Of a stretch of 18,846 bases of DNA, positions 12,499 through 18,846 are shown in pieces; position 1 is the stretch's first letter, and the number at the start of each line of letters is the position of its first letter. Location of the stretch: positions 1 to 18,846 of the forward strand of contig DASSEM010000195.1 of assembly GCA_035695265.1 (NCBI GenBank). Reading direction: 5' to 3'. The notes beneath the pieces are model-generated. The model was not told where the DNA came from. It did no database searches and was given only the letters and a program-made list of their open reading frames with translations. The translations under genes and the position numbers were made by a program. Origin of the DNA: RHKX01 sp035695265. GTDB taxonomy: Bacteria > Actinomycetota > Thermoleophilia > Solirubrobacterales > 70-9.

Positions 12499-12966
12499 AT
12501 GTTGCCGACCGTGGAATCCGAGCGCCTGCTGCGCGGGGCCGAGCTCCGCGTCACCCGTCCGCGGCTTGCGGTCCTGACCGCAGTTCAAGGTCACCCGCAC
12601 GCGGACACGCACGCGATCGCCGCTGCGGTGCGGCAGGACTTCGGCGACGTGTCGCTTCAGGCCGTCTACGACGTGCTGCGGGCACTGACCGACGCCGGCC
12701 TGGTCCGGCGCATCCAGCCGGCGGGATCGGTGGCGCGCTACGAGTCGCGGGTCGGCGACAACCACCATCACCTCGCCTGCCGCTCCTGCGGCGCGATCGC
12801 CGACGTCGATTGCGCGACCGGTGAGGCTCCCTGCCTGACCGCTTCCGAGGACCACGGCTACTCGATCGACGAGGCCGAGGTCGTCTACTGGGGCCTGTGC
12901 CCCGACTGCTCGCCCGCGAGCAACTCTGAACCAAGCAACCCCTCCCGAAAGGATCGAAATGTCTGA
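12499..12966 (+). CDS. furA: Fur-family transcriptional regulator paired with katG
   Basis: This 155-residue metalloregulator of the Fur/PerR/Zur superfamily sits immediately before katG, as mycobacterial FurA does. The winged-helix DNA-binding domain covers about residues 8-80 (LRVTRPRLAVLTAV; recognition region VSLQAVYDVLRALTDAGLV). The metal-binding dimerisation domain has HHHLACRSC (His89-91, Cys94, Cys97) and a second CPDC (Cys134, Cys137), giving a structural zinc site. It would sense iron or peroxide and repress itself and katG. ATG 12499 is chosen by family N-terminus. GTG 12511 is an alternative. There is no Shine-Dalgarno, so the mRNA is probably leaderless. The 3' end overlaps katG by eight bases. 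Redox control of a PerR-like kind is inferred from the pairing. Confidence 0.93.
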   Translation: MLPTVESERLLRGAELRVTRPRLAVLTAVQGHPHADTHAIAAAVRQDFGDVSLQAVYDVLRALTDAGLVRRIQPAGSVARYESRVGDNHHHLACRSCGAIADVDCATGEAPCLTASEDHGYSIDEAEVVYWGLCPDCSPASNSEPSNPSRKDRNV

Positions 12967-15190
12967 CAGTCCCGATGCCGTCGTCGGCGAGATGAACGAG
13001 GAGCGCGATGGAGGCTGCCCGGTGGTTCACGAGCGCGCCCCATACCCGAGCGAGGGCGGAGGGAACCGGGGCTGGTGGCCGAACCGCATCAACTTGAGGA
13101 TGCTCGCCAAGAACCCGGCCGAGGCGAACCCGATGGACGAGGACTTCGACTACGCGAAGGAGTTCGAGTCGCTCGACCTCGACGCGGTCAAGAAGGACAT
13201 CGAGGACGTGCTGACCACCTCCCAGGACTGGTGGCCGGCCGACTACGGCCACTACGGCCCGCTGATGATCCGGATGGCCTGGCACAGCGCCGGGACGTAC
13301 CGGATCAGCGACGGTCGTGGCGGCGCCGGGATGGGACAGCAGCGTTTCGCACCGGTGAACAGCTGGCCCGACAACGGCAACCTCGACAAGGCCCGCAGGC
13401 TGCTCTGGCCGGTCAAGCGCAAGTACGGCCGCAAGCTCTCGTGGGCGGACCTGATGGTCCTCACCGGCAACGTCGCCCTCGAGTCGATGGGCTTCGAGAC
13501 CTTTGGCTTCGCCGGCGGGCGAGAGGACGTATGGGAACCGGACGAGGACGTGTACTGGGGCCCCGAGACGACCTGGCTCGGTGACGAGCGCTACACCGGC
13601 GAGCGCGATCTCGAGAACCCGCTCGCCGCCGTGCAGATGGGCCTGATCTACGTGAATCCGGAGGGCCCGAACGGCGAGCCGGACCCGCTCGCCGCCGCCG
13701 TCGACATCCGTGAGACCTTCGCGCGGATGGCGATGGACGACGAGGAGACGGTCGCGCTGATCGCCGGTGGGCACGCGTTCGGCAAGTCGCACGGCGCGGC
13801 CGACCCCGACGAGCACGTCGGTCCCGAACCCGAGGGCGCTCCGCTCGAGGAGATGGGCCTCGGCTGGAAGAACTCATTCGGCAGCGGCAACGGGACTGCC
13901 GCGATCACCAGCGGCCTCGAGGGCGCCTGGACCAACACCCCGGTGGCGTGGGACAACAACTACTTCGAGATCCTGTTCGGAAACGAGTGGGAGCTCTCGA
14001 AGAGCCCGGCCGGCGCCCACCAGTGGAAGCCGAAGGGGGCCGAGAGCAACGTGCCGGACGCACAGGACCCCGAGGTGCAGCACACGCCGACGATGCTGAC
14101 CACGGACCTCTCGCTCCGCTTCGACCCGATCTACGAGCCGATCTCGCGGCGCTTCCTCGAAAACCCCGAGGAGCTCCAGGACGCGTTCGCGCGAGCCTGG
14201 TTCAAGCTGACGCATCGCGATATGGGGCCGGCCTCGCGCTACCTCGGGCCGGAGGTGCCGAGCGAGGAGCTCCTCTGGCAGGACCCGGTGCCGGCGGTCG
14301 ACCACGAGCTGATCGAGGACGAGGACATCGCGTCGCTCAAGGAGCGGATCCTTTCGTCCGGTCTGTCGGTCTCCCAGCTCGTCTCGACCGCGTGGGCCTC
14401 GGCCGCGACGTTCCGTGGCAGCGACAAGCGCGGTGGCGCCAACGGGGCGCGCCTTCGCCTCGAGCCGCAGCGCGACTGGGCAGTGAACGAGCCCGACGAC
14501 CTGGCGACCGTCCTGGGCACCCTCGAGGGAATCCAGGAAGCCTTCAACGGCTCCCAGGCCGGAGGCAAGGAGGTGTCGCTGGCGGACCTGATCGTGCTCG
14601 CCGGGTGCGCCGGGGTCGAGCAGGCGGCAAGGAACGCCGGCCATGAGATCGATGTCCCGTTCACGCCGGGGCGCACCGACGCGACGCAGGAGCAGACCGA
14701 CGTCGACTCGTTCGCCGTCCTCGAGCCGACCGCGGACGGGTTCCGCAATTACCTGCAGGGGGAGCAGCGGCTGCCCGCCGAGTACCTCCTCGTCGACCGC
14801 GCGAACCTGCTGACGCTGACGGCGCCGGAGATGACCGTCCTCGTCGGCGGCCTGCGCGTCCTCGGCGCCAACCACGCGGGATCGCCGCTCGGCGTCCTCA
14901 CCTCGACAATGGAGTCGCTGACCAACGACTTCTTCGTCAACCTGCTCGACCTGGGCACGACGTGGAAGCCGAAGTCGGAGGATCCGGATGTCTATGAGGG
15001 TCGCGACGCCGGTGGCGAGCTGAGGTGGACCGGCAGCCGCGTCGACCTCGTCTTCGGCTCGAACTCCGAGCTGCGGGCGCTCGCCGAGGTCTATGCGAGC
15101 GAGGACGCGAGGAAGAAGTTCGTCGATGACTTCGTCGCCGCCTGGGTCAAGGTGATGAACCTGGATCGCTTCGACCTGGCCCGAGCCTGA
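12959..15190 (+). CDS. katG: Catalase-peroxidase KatG
   Basis: This 743-residue bifunctional haem catalase-peroxidase detoxifies H2O2 in the cytoplasm. It has the usual two-domain length. Distal residues are Arg105, Trp108 and His109 in RMAWHSAGTYR. The Met-Tyr-Trp crosslink partners Trp108, Tyr231 (GLIYVNPEGPNG) and Met257 (FARMAMDDEE) are all present. The proximal haem ligand is His272 in GGHAFGKSHG. The spacings equal those of Mycobacterium tuberculosis KatG (229-255-270 shifted by two), so it should be active. AAAGGA lies five bases before ATG 12959, and the start overlaps the furA stop. Both genes form one transcription unit regulated by FurA. A small lipoprotein gene follows after 14 bases. 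Confidence 0.98.
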   Translation: MSDSPDAVVGEMNEERDGGCPVVHERAPYPSEGGGNRGWWPNRINLRMLAKNPAEANPMDEDFDYAKEFESLDLDAVKKDIEDVLTTSQDWWPADYGHYGPLMIRMAWHSAGTYRISDGRGGAGMGQQRFAPVNSWPDNGNLDKARRLLWPVKRKYGRKLSWADLMVLTGNVALESMGFETFGFAGGREDVWEPDEDVYWGPETTWLGDERYTGERDLENPLAAVQMGLIYVNPEGPNGEPDPLAAAVDIRETFARMAMDDEETVALIAGGHAFGKSHGAADPDEHVGPEPEGAPLEEMGLGWKNSFGSGNGTAAITSGLEGAWTNTPVAWDNNYFEILFGNEWELSKSPAGAHQWKPKGAESNVPDAQDPEVQHTPTMLTTDLSLRFDPIYEPISRRFLENPEELQDAFARAWFKLTHRDMGPASRYLGPEVPSEELLWQDPVPAVDHELIEDEDIASLKERILSSGLSVSQLVSTAWASAATFRGSDKRGGANGARLRLEPQRDWAVNEPDDLATVLGTLEGIQEAFNGSQAGGKEVSLADLIVLAGCAGVEQAARNAGHEIDVPFTPGRTDATQEQTDVDSFAVLEPTADGFRNYLQGEQRLPAEYLLVDRANLLTLTAPEMTVLVGGLRVLGANHAGSPLGVLTSTMESLTNDFFVNLLDLGTTWKPKSEDPDVYEGRDAGGELRWTGSRVDLVFGSNSELRALAEVYASEDARKKFVDDFVAAWVKVMNLDRFDLARA

Positions 15191-15204
15191 CTCGCCGTTC
15201 GGCG

Positions 15205-15633
15205 GTGCGGCATCCGGCTGTCGCTCTCGCCCTCGCCGCCGCCCTGCTCGCCGGGTGCGGCGGCGGGGGAGGGGAGAGCTCTTCCGGCGGCGCGGCGACC
15301 GCACCCGGTGAGTCCGCCGCCGACCCACCCGTGCCGCCGCTTCGGGCGCCGCCCTGCCCCGACGACGTCTCGAACTGCGAGCGAGCATCGGGACGGATCG
15401 TCTACGTCGAGCGGGTCGATCCCGACGGCGACGGCGACGCCCACTTCGTCCTGATCAGCGACGAGGGCATCACCACCCCCGGCATCTCCGTGATTGACGT
15501 TGAGGCGCGGTTGCGCCCCGATCCACTGCCGCGTCCCGGCGACCTGCTCGCGGCCGCCGGCCCGGTCTACGAGGGCTCGTACGGGCAGCGTCAGATCGAG
15601 GCCGACGCCGTTCGCTTCAAGCGGGCTCGCTAG
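15205..15633 (+). CDS. Small lipoprotein with possible OB-fold domain
   Basis: This 142-residue protein has a lipoprotein signal (hydrophobic VALALAAALLAGC, lipobox LAGC with Cys18). A Gly/Ser/Pro/Ala-rich tether (about 19-50) includes a short Cys pair (PPCPDDVSNC). The globular part (about 60-142) begins RASGRIVYVERVDPDGDGDAHF and ends with EADAVRFKRAR; its pattern resembles an OB-fold-like beta barrel, though I cannot name a family. GTG 15205 is chosen because it gives the complete signal peptide. It lies 14 bases after katG in the same direction, so it is probably in the furA-katG transcript. A link to peroxide stress is inferred only from position. Confidence 0.8.
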   Translation: MRHPAVALALAAALLAGCGGGGGESSSGGAATAPGESAADPPVPPLRAPPCPDDVSNCERASGRIVYVERVDPDGDGDAHFVLISDEGITTPGISVIDVEARLRPDPLPRPGDLLAAAGPVYEGSYGQRQIEADAVRFKRAR

Positions 15634-15671
15634 TCCTGAAGCGACCGGATCGCCTGCGAAGCTGCGCGCCG

Positions 15672-16292
15672 ATGGACGGCGCAGCCGAGAGCACCGATGC
15701 CGAGTCGGGGCAGCGGGAGCTCGACCGTGTGGGCGGATTCAGCGACGGCGTCTTCGCGGTCGCGATCACGCTCCTGGTCCTCAACATCGAGGTTCCCCAG
15801 CTCAGCGAAGGCGAGAAGCTCACCGCCGCGCTCGACGACCTCGTCCCGGACGTGACGGCCTACTTCATCGCGTTCGCGGTGATCGGGCTCTTCTGGTACG
15901 GCCATCACAAGGCCTGGTCCCGCTTGCAGGCGACCTCGCCGCGGCTGGTCTGGTCGAACCTGGTGCTGCTCTCGCTGATCGCGCTGATGCCCTTCACGAC
16001 CGACCTGATGGGGAGCTACGGCGACCAGTCGATCTCGGTCGTCCTCTTCGCGGCGAACGTCGGACTCGCGGCACTCGCCGACTCGCACGTGGACAAGGTC
16101 GCCTTCGATGCGGGGCTGGCGGCACCGGTCAGCGCCGGGCAGCGGCGTGCGCAGCTGCTCACCGGCCGGATCCGGTCGCTGGTCTTCTTCGCCTCGATTC
16201 CGATCGCGTTCGCCTCGCCGACGCTGGCGCAGCTCTCCTGGCTGGCGCTGCTTCTGCTGCCGTGGGTCGGGCGACGCGCGGCTCACTATTGA
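15672..16292 (+). CDS. TMEM175-family (DUF1211) potassium channel-like membrane protein
   Basis: This 206-residue integral membrane protein is of the bacterial TMEM175 family, related to the lysosomal K+ channel. The family signature RxxxFSD is present in the first helix as RVGGFSDGVFAVAITLL (Arg19, Phe23, Ser24, Asp25). Further hydrophobic segments include DVTAYFIAFAVIGLFWYG, LVWSNLVLLSLIALMPF, ISVVLFAANVGLAALA, LVFFASIPIAFASPTL and LSWLALLLLPWVG, giving about six membrane passes as expected. HHKAW after the second segment is typical too. ATG 15672 is 38 bases after the lipoprotein stop and gives the proper N-terminus. The stop codon overlaps the -35 element of the next promoter. Ion selectivity is inferred from the family. 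Confidence 0.9.
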   Translation: MDGAAESTDAESGQRELDRVGGFSDGVFAVAITLLVLNIEVPQLSEGEKLTAALDDLVPDVTAYFIAFAVIGLFWYGHHKAWSRLQATSPRLVWSNLVLLSLIALMPFTTDLMGSYGDQSISVVLFAANVGLAALADSHVDKVAFDAGLAAPVSAGQRRAQLLTGRIRSLVFFASIPIAFASPTLAQLSWLALLLLPWVGRRAAHY

Positions 16293-16317
16293 CGCAACCT
16301 CAGTAAACCACTAGGAT
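16289..16317 (+). promoter_or_regulatory. Sigma70-type promoter of the sulfatase operon
   Basis: TTGACG (16289-16294) and TAGGAT (16312-16317) are separated by exactly 17 bases. The -35 overlaps the stop codon of the TMEM175 gene. The spacer is unusually AT-rich for this window. Transcription would start near 16324, leaving a leader of about 47 bases before the TTG start, with GAGGAGAG as Shine-Dalgarno (16360-16367). Confidence 0.72.
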
Positions 16318-16370
16318 CGCCGCCGGTCCCGATCCAGCCGGGAGGGAGCCGAACCGACCGAGGAGAGTCC

Positions 16371-18089
16371 TTGTCCAGAGCCGCCGGGACGAAGCCGCCG
16401 AACGTGCTGCTGCTGCTCACCGACCAGCAGCGCCGGCCGCGTCACTGGCCGGATGAGCCGGGCTGGATCGACTCGCTGATGCCGAACTGCGCCGAGCTGG
16501 AACGGACCGGGTTGACGTTCCGCAACGCCTTCTGCAACTCGTCGATGTGCTCGCCGAGCAGGGCGAGCCTGTTCACGAGCCGCTTTCCGGCCGAGCACGG
16601 GGTCGAGCTGACGCTGACCGCTGCCGACCTGCGGCCCGACCCGCGCAACATGCGGGCGGTGGCGGGGGAGATGGCACAGATCCTGCGCCGGCGGGAGGCG
16701 CCGCCGCGCCGCGTGCTCACGCAGTTCACCAAGGGTCTCGTCGGGCTCGACCGCAGCACCGGTCACGAGGCCGAGCTGCCGACCTCGATGCCGAGCCTGC
16801 CGTCGCTTCTGCGCGAGCGCGGCTATGAGGTCGCCTACAAGGGCAAGTGGCATCTGACCCATCCGCTCGGCGGCGCCGACTCGACGCTCGGGGGCTGGAG
16901 CGAGCGCGACGCGGCGCGGATCGAGCGCGACTACGGCTTCGCCGACTGGGAGGCCCCGGACGCCGGCGAGAACGCCCGCGCCGAGCACTTCGGCGGCGGG
17001 CTGGCCGGCGAGGGGGAGGGGTGGGACGAGGTCTACACGTCCCAGGTCGAGCGCTGGCTCGGACGCGCCGACCTCCCGGAGCCGTTCTGCCTGGTCGTCT
17101 CGCTGGTGAACCCGCACGATGTCCTCGGCTACCCCGCTTCCTACGTCGCCGGCGGTTACGCGGCGGAGGAGTTCCGGGAGCTCGGGGTGCGGCTGCCGCC
17201 GACGGTAGACGAGGTCATGATCGGCAAGCCGGCCGTCCATTCGCTGATGCGGATGGGAATGACCGCCTACATGGGCCCGCTGGACAGCCGCCGCCGCCAG
17301 CTCGACTACGTCAACTTCTACGCCTACCTGCACCGGCTGGTCGACGCGAAGATCGGCCGGGTGCTGGCCGCTCTCGGCGACCCCGGCGACCCCGGCTCGC
17401 TGCGATCGCGGACGGTCGTCGCCCGTTGCGCCGACCACGGCGAGATGGGCCTCTCCCACGGTGGGCTGCGCCAGAAGGCCTTCAACGCGTACGAGGAGAC
17501 GATCAACGTGCCGCTCGTGATCTCGAATCCGGTGCTCTTTCCGAGGCGGGCCGAGACCGACGCGCTCGGCTCGCTCGTCGATGTCCTGCCGACCCTGCTC
17601 GAGCTGTCCGGGCGTCCGGCCGAGGCTGCGAACGGCCTCAAGGGCCGCAGCCTCGTCCCGGTGCTGGCGGCCCGCGTCGATCCCGAGCGGGAGCGGGTCG
17701 AGCGCTCGCCGGTCGACCTGGCGCCGGTGCTGGGGCACGAGCAGCCGTCGGAGCACGTCCGCGAGGCGATCCACTTCACCTATGACGACCACCAGGCGGC
17801 GACCGCGCAGCGCGAGGCGCCGGGGCATCCGAACCGGGTGCGGGCGATTCGCACCACGCGCCACAAGTACGCCTTCTACTTCGATCCGGACGGGGAGCGA
17901 CCGCGGGAGTACGAGATGTACGACCTCGAGCGTGACCCCGACGAGGTCCGCAACCTGGTCGGGGTGCGGAGCGGGAGGGTTCTCGATCCAGTCGACGGCC
18001 CGATCCATGCCGAGCTCGTCGAGTCGATCGGCGAGGCCATGAACGAAGCCGGCACCGAGCCGGCGCCAGCTACGGAGGTGTCACCTTGA
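16371..18089 (+). CDS. Cys-type sulfatase (alkaline phosphatase superfamily), no signal peptide
   Basis: This 572-residue protein is a sulfatase of the formylglycine-dependent family. NVLLLLTDQQ (11-20) gives the first metal ligand Asp18. The activation motif is CSPSR (Cys60-Arg64) in MCSPSRASLFTSRFPAEHG, so Cys60 should be oxidised to formylglycine by a separate FGE enzyme, not in the window. YKGKWH (156-161), NPHD (247-250) and ADHGEMGLSHGG (Asp355, His356) complete the active site. RTTRHKYAFYF and YDLERDPDEVRNL are the usual C-terminal motifs. There is no N-terminal hydrophobic stretch, so it is cytoplasmic unless exported otherwise. The TTG start has GAGGAG upstream by about five bases. 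Phosphonate monoester or choline-sulfate hydrolysis are alternatives. The substrate is unknown. Confidence 0.93.
   Translation: MSRAAGTKPPNVLLLLTDQQRRPRHWPDEPGWIDSLMPNCAELERTGLTFRNAFCNSSMCSPSRASLFTSRFPAEHGVELTLTAADLRPDPRNMRAVAGEMAQILRRREAPPRRVLTQFTKGLVGLDRSTGHEAELPTSMPSLPSLLRERGYEVAYKGKWHLTHPLGGADSTLGGWSERDAARIERDYGFADWEAPDAGENARAEHFGGGLAGEGEGWDEVYTSQVERWLGRADLPEPFCLVVSLVNPHDVLGYPASYVAGGYAAEEFRELGVRLPPTVDEVMIGKPAVHSLMRMGMTAYMGPLDSRRRQLDYVNFYAYLHRLVDAKIGRVLAALGDPGDPGSLRSRTVVARCADHGEMGLSHGGLRQKAFNAYEETINVPLVISNPVLFPRRAETDALGSLVDVLPTLLELSGRPAEAANGLKGRSLVPVLAARVDPERERVERSPVDLAPVLGHEQPSEHVREAIHFTYDDHQAATAQREAPGHPNRVRAIRTTRHKYAFYFDPDGERPREYEMYDLERDPDEVRNLVGVRSGRVLDPVDGPIHAELVESIGEAMNEAGTEPAPATEVSP
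18074..18078 (+). promoter_or_regulatory. Shine-Dalgarno GGAGG for the second sulfatase's TTG start
   Basis: GGAGG inside the end of the first sulfatase gene lies seven bases before TTG 18086. It supports the TTGA overlap start and translational coupling of the two sulfatases. Confidence 0.75.
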
Positions 18090-18846
18090 GGACCACGATC
18101 GCTGACCGACGACCGCTCCTCGCCGTGACGCTTGCGCTGGCGGTCCTGGCGCTGCTCGGGCTCGCCGCGACGGCGAGCGCCCGACCGAACGGCGCCGGCA
18201 AGGGCGAGCGCCCCAACATCCTCGTCGTGATGACCGACGATATGGCGCAGAGCGACCTCGAGCTGATGCCGAGCGTGCGCCGCAAGCTGGCCCAGAAGGG
18301 GACGACCTTCACGGAGGCGATCGACTCCTTTCCGCTCTGCTGTCCGGCGCGGGCGACGTTCATCACCGGCCAGTACTCGCACAACCACGGCGTGATCAGC
18401 AACTTCGCCCCCTACGGCTGGTACGGGATGAGGCATCGCGGCAACACGCTGCCCGCGTGGCTGCAGGACGCCGGCTACCGGACCGCAGCGATCGGCAAGT
18501 GGCTCAACGGATACGGCGCCCTCGATGCCCACGGCGAGGTGCCGAAGGGCTTCGACACCTGGCGCGGCCTGCTCGACGTCTCCGCCTACGACTACTTCAA
18601 CTTCGTCATGAACAAGGACGGGAAGCTGAGGAGCTGGGGCGACGAGGAGTTCGCCCGCAAGCTCGTCGAGTTCGCCGAGGTCGAGGTCGACGACGAGCCC
18701 GACACGCTGGCATCGATCTTCGCCGAGCTCGCGCGGCTGTTCGGCCCGCCCCCGTACGACTACTGGGGCTCGGAGCGACCGCGGGACTATTCCCCGGACG
18801 TGACCGGGAAGGTCACGACCCGCCTCGTCCGCCGGGAGCGCAACTC
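18086..18846 (+). CDS. Exported Cys-type sulfatase, 3'-truncated by window edge
   Basis: The frame is open from TTG 18086 to the end of the window (253 complete codons). An N-terminal export signal is clear: a basic MRTTIADRRP, then LLAVTLALAVLALLGLAATA, and ASA at about 30-32. NILVVMTDDM (44-53) supplies the paired metal Asp residues. The formylglycine motif is CCPAR at 85-89, with Cys85 as the modified residue, followed by ATFITGQYSHNHGV. IGKWLNGYG matches the GKW.N segment of the N-acetylglucosamine-6-sulfatase/arylsulfatase-like group. The start overlaps the first sulfatase's stop as TTGA. The catalytic C-terminal half is outside the window. It probably acts on extracellular sulfate esters after maturation. 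Confidence 0.92.
   Translation, partial: MRTTIADRRPLLAVTLALAVLALLGLAATASARPNGAGKGERPNILVVMTDDMAQSDLELMPSVRRKLAQKGTTFTEAIDSFPLCCPARATFITGQYSHNHGVISNFAPYGWYGMRHRGNTLPAWLQDAGYRTAAIGKWLNGYGALDAHGEVPKGFDTWRGLLDVSAYDYFNFVMNKDGKLRSWGDEEFARKLVEFAEVEVDDEPDTLASIFAELARLFGPPPYDYWGSERPRDYSPDVTGKVTTRLVRRERN

Noticed and set aside
13874..15388. 504-codon minus-strand frame opposite katG
   Set aside because: katG is complete and unambiguous on the plus strand. The antisense product is compositionally biased, without domains.
16311..18008. 565-codon minus-strand frame opposite the first sulfatase
   Set aside because: The plus-strand sulfatase has every catalytic motif and a promoter and Shine-Dalgarno. The antisense frame has no recognisable protein features.
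1..18846. CRISPR arrays, tRNA or rRNA genes, insertion sequences, prophage genes
   Set aside because: Reading both strands I found no repeat-spacer pattern, no tRNA-like cloverleaf, no transposase or integrase motif and no terminal inverted repeats. The window looks chromosomal and housekeeping-like.

Overview
The window comes from a GC-rich actinobacterium-like genome. Several features suggest a member of the Thermoleophilia/Solirubrobacterales: furA-katG organisation, an Ap4A-phosphorylase-like HIT protein, a high proportion of GTG/TTG starts, ATGA/TTGA gene overlaps, and a secreted protein of a type I associate with that group. The taxonomic call is inference from protein character. No 16S or other marker is present. 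Every stretch is dense with genes, and I saw no tRNA, rRNA, IS element, phage gene or CRISPR array.

Layout. (1) 1-1692, plus: the 3' part of a bifunctional (p)ppGpp synthetase/hydrolase (RXKD type). (2) 1757-5044, minus: a tight operon, in transcription order HIT/Ap4A-phosphorylase-like protein, phosphomannomutase/phosphoglucomutase, diacylglycerol-kinase-family lipid kinase, second HIT protein. (3) 5091-6098, minus: a CorA-type Mg/Co channel. (4) 6184-7962, plus: extended -10 promoter, SAM-I (S-box) riboswitch with an intrinsic terminator, a threonine-synthase-like PLP enzyme with an N-terminal zinc ribbon, and a MoaD/ThiS-like sulfur carrier ending in Gly-Gly. (5) 7980-9694, plus: a CDP-glucose pair, rfbF (cytidylyltransferase) and rfbG (4,6-dehydratase). 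(6) 9684-12413, minus: a GroES-like protein fused to a zinc ribbon, a GT4 glycosyltransferase and a secreted two-domain protein. (7) 12463-16292, plus: furA, katG, a small lipoprotein and a TMEM175-family channel. (8) 16289-18846, plus: a sigma70-like promoter and two translationally coupled Cys-type sulfatases, the first without an export signal and the second exported and cut by the window end.

The most interesting unit is region 4. A SAM-sensing riboswitch controlling a PLP enzyme of the threonine synthase family, followed by a ubiquitin-like sulfur carrier, fits a protein-thiocarboxylate-dependent sulfur-amino-acid route better than plain threonine synthesis. O-phosphohomoserine, the threonine synthase substrate, is also a possible homocysteine precursor. 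Known parallels are CysM/CysO for cysteine in Mycobacterium and HcyS-dependent homocysteine synthesis in Wolinella. The enzyme's true product cannot be decided from sequence alone.

Other notable points are the GroES-zinc ribbon fusion divergent from furA, several genes without Shine-Dalgarno sequences whose -10-like hexamers sit 7-9 nt before the start codon (probable leaderless mRNAs), and two HIT proteins bracketing a hexose-phosphate mutase and a lipid kinase.
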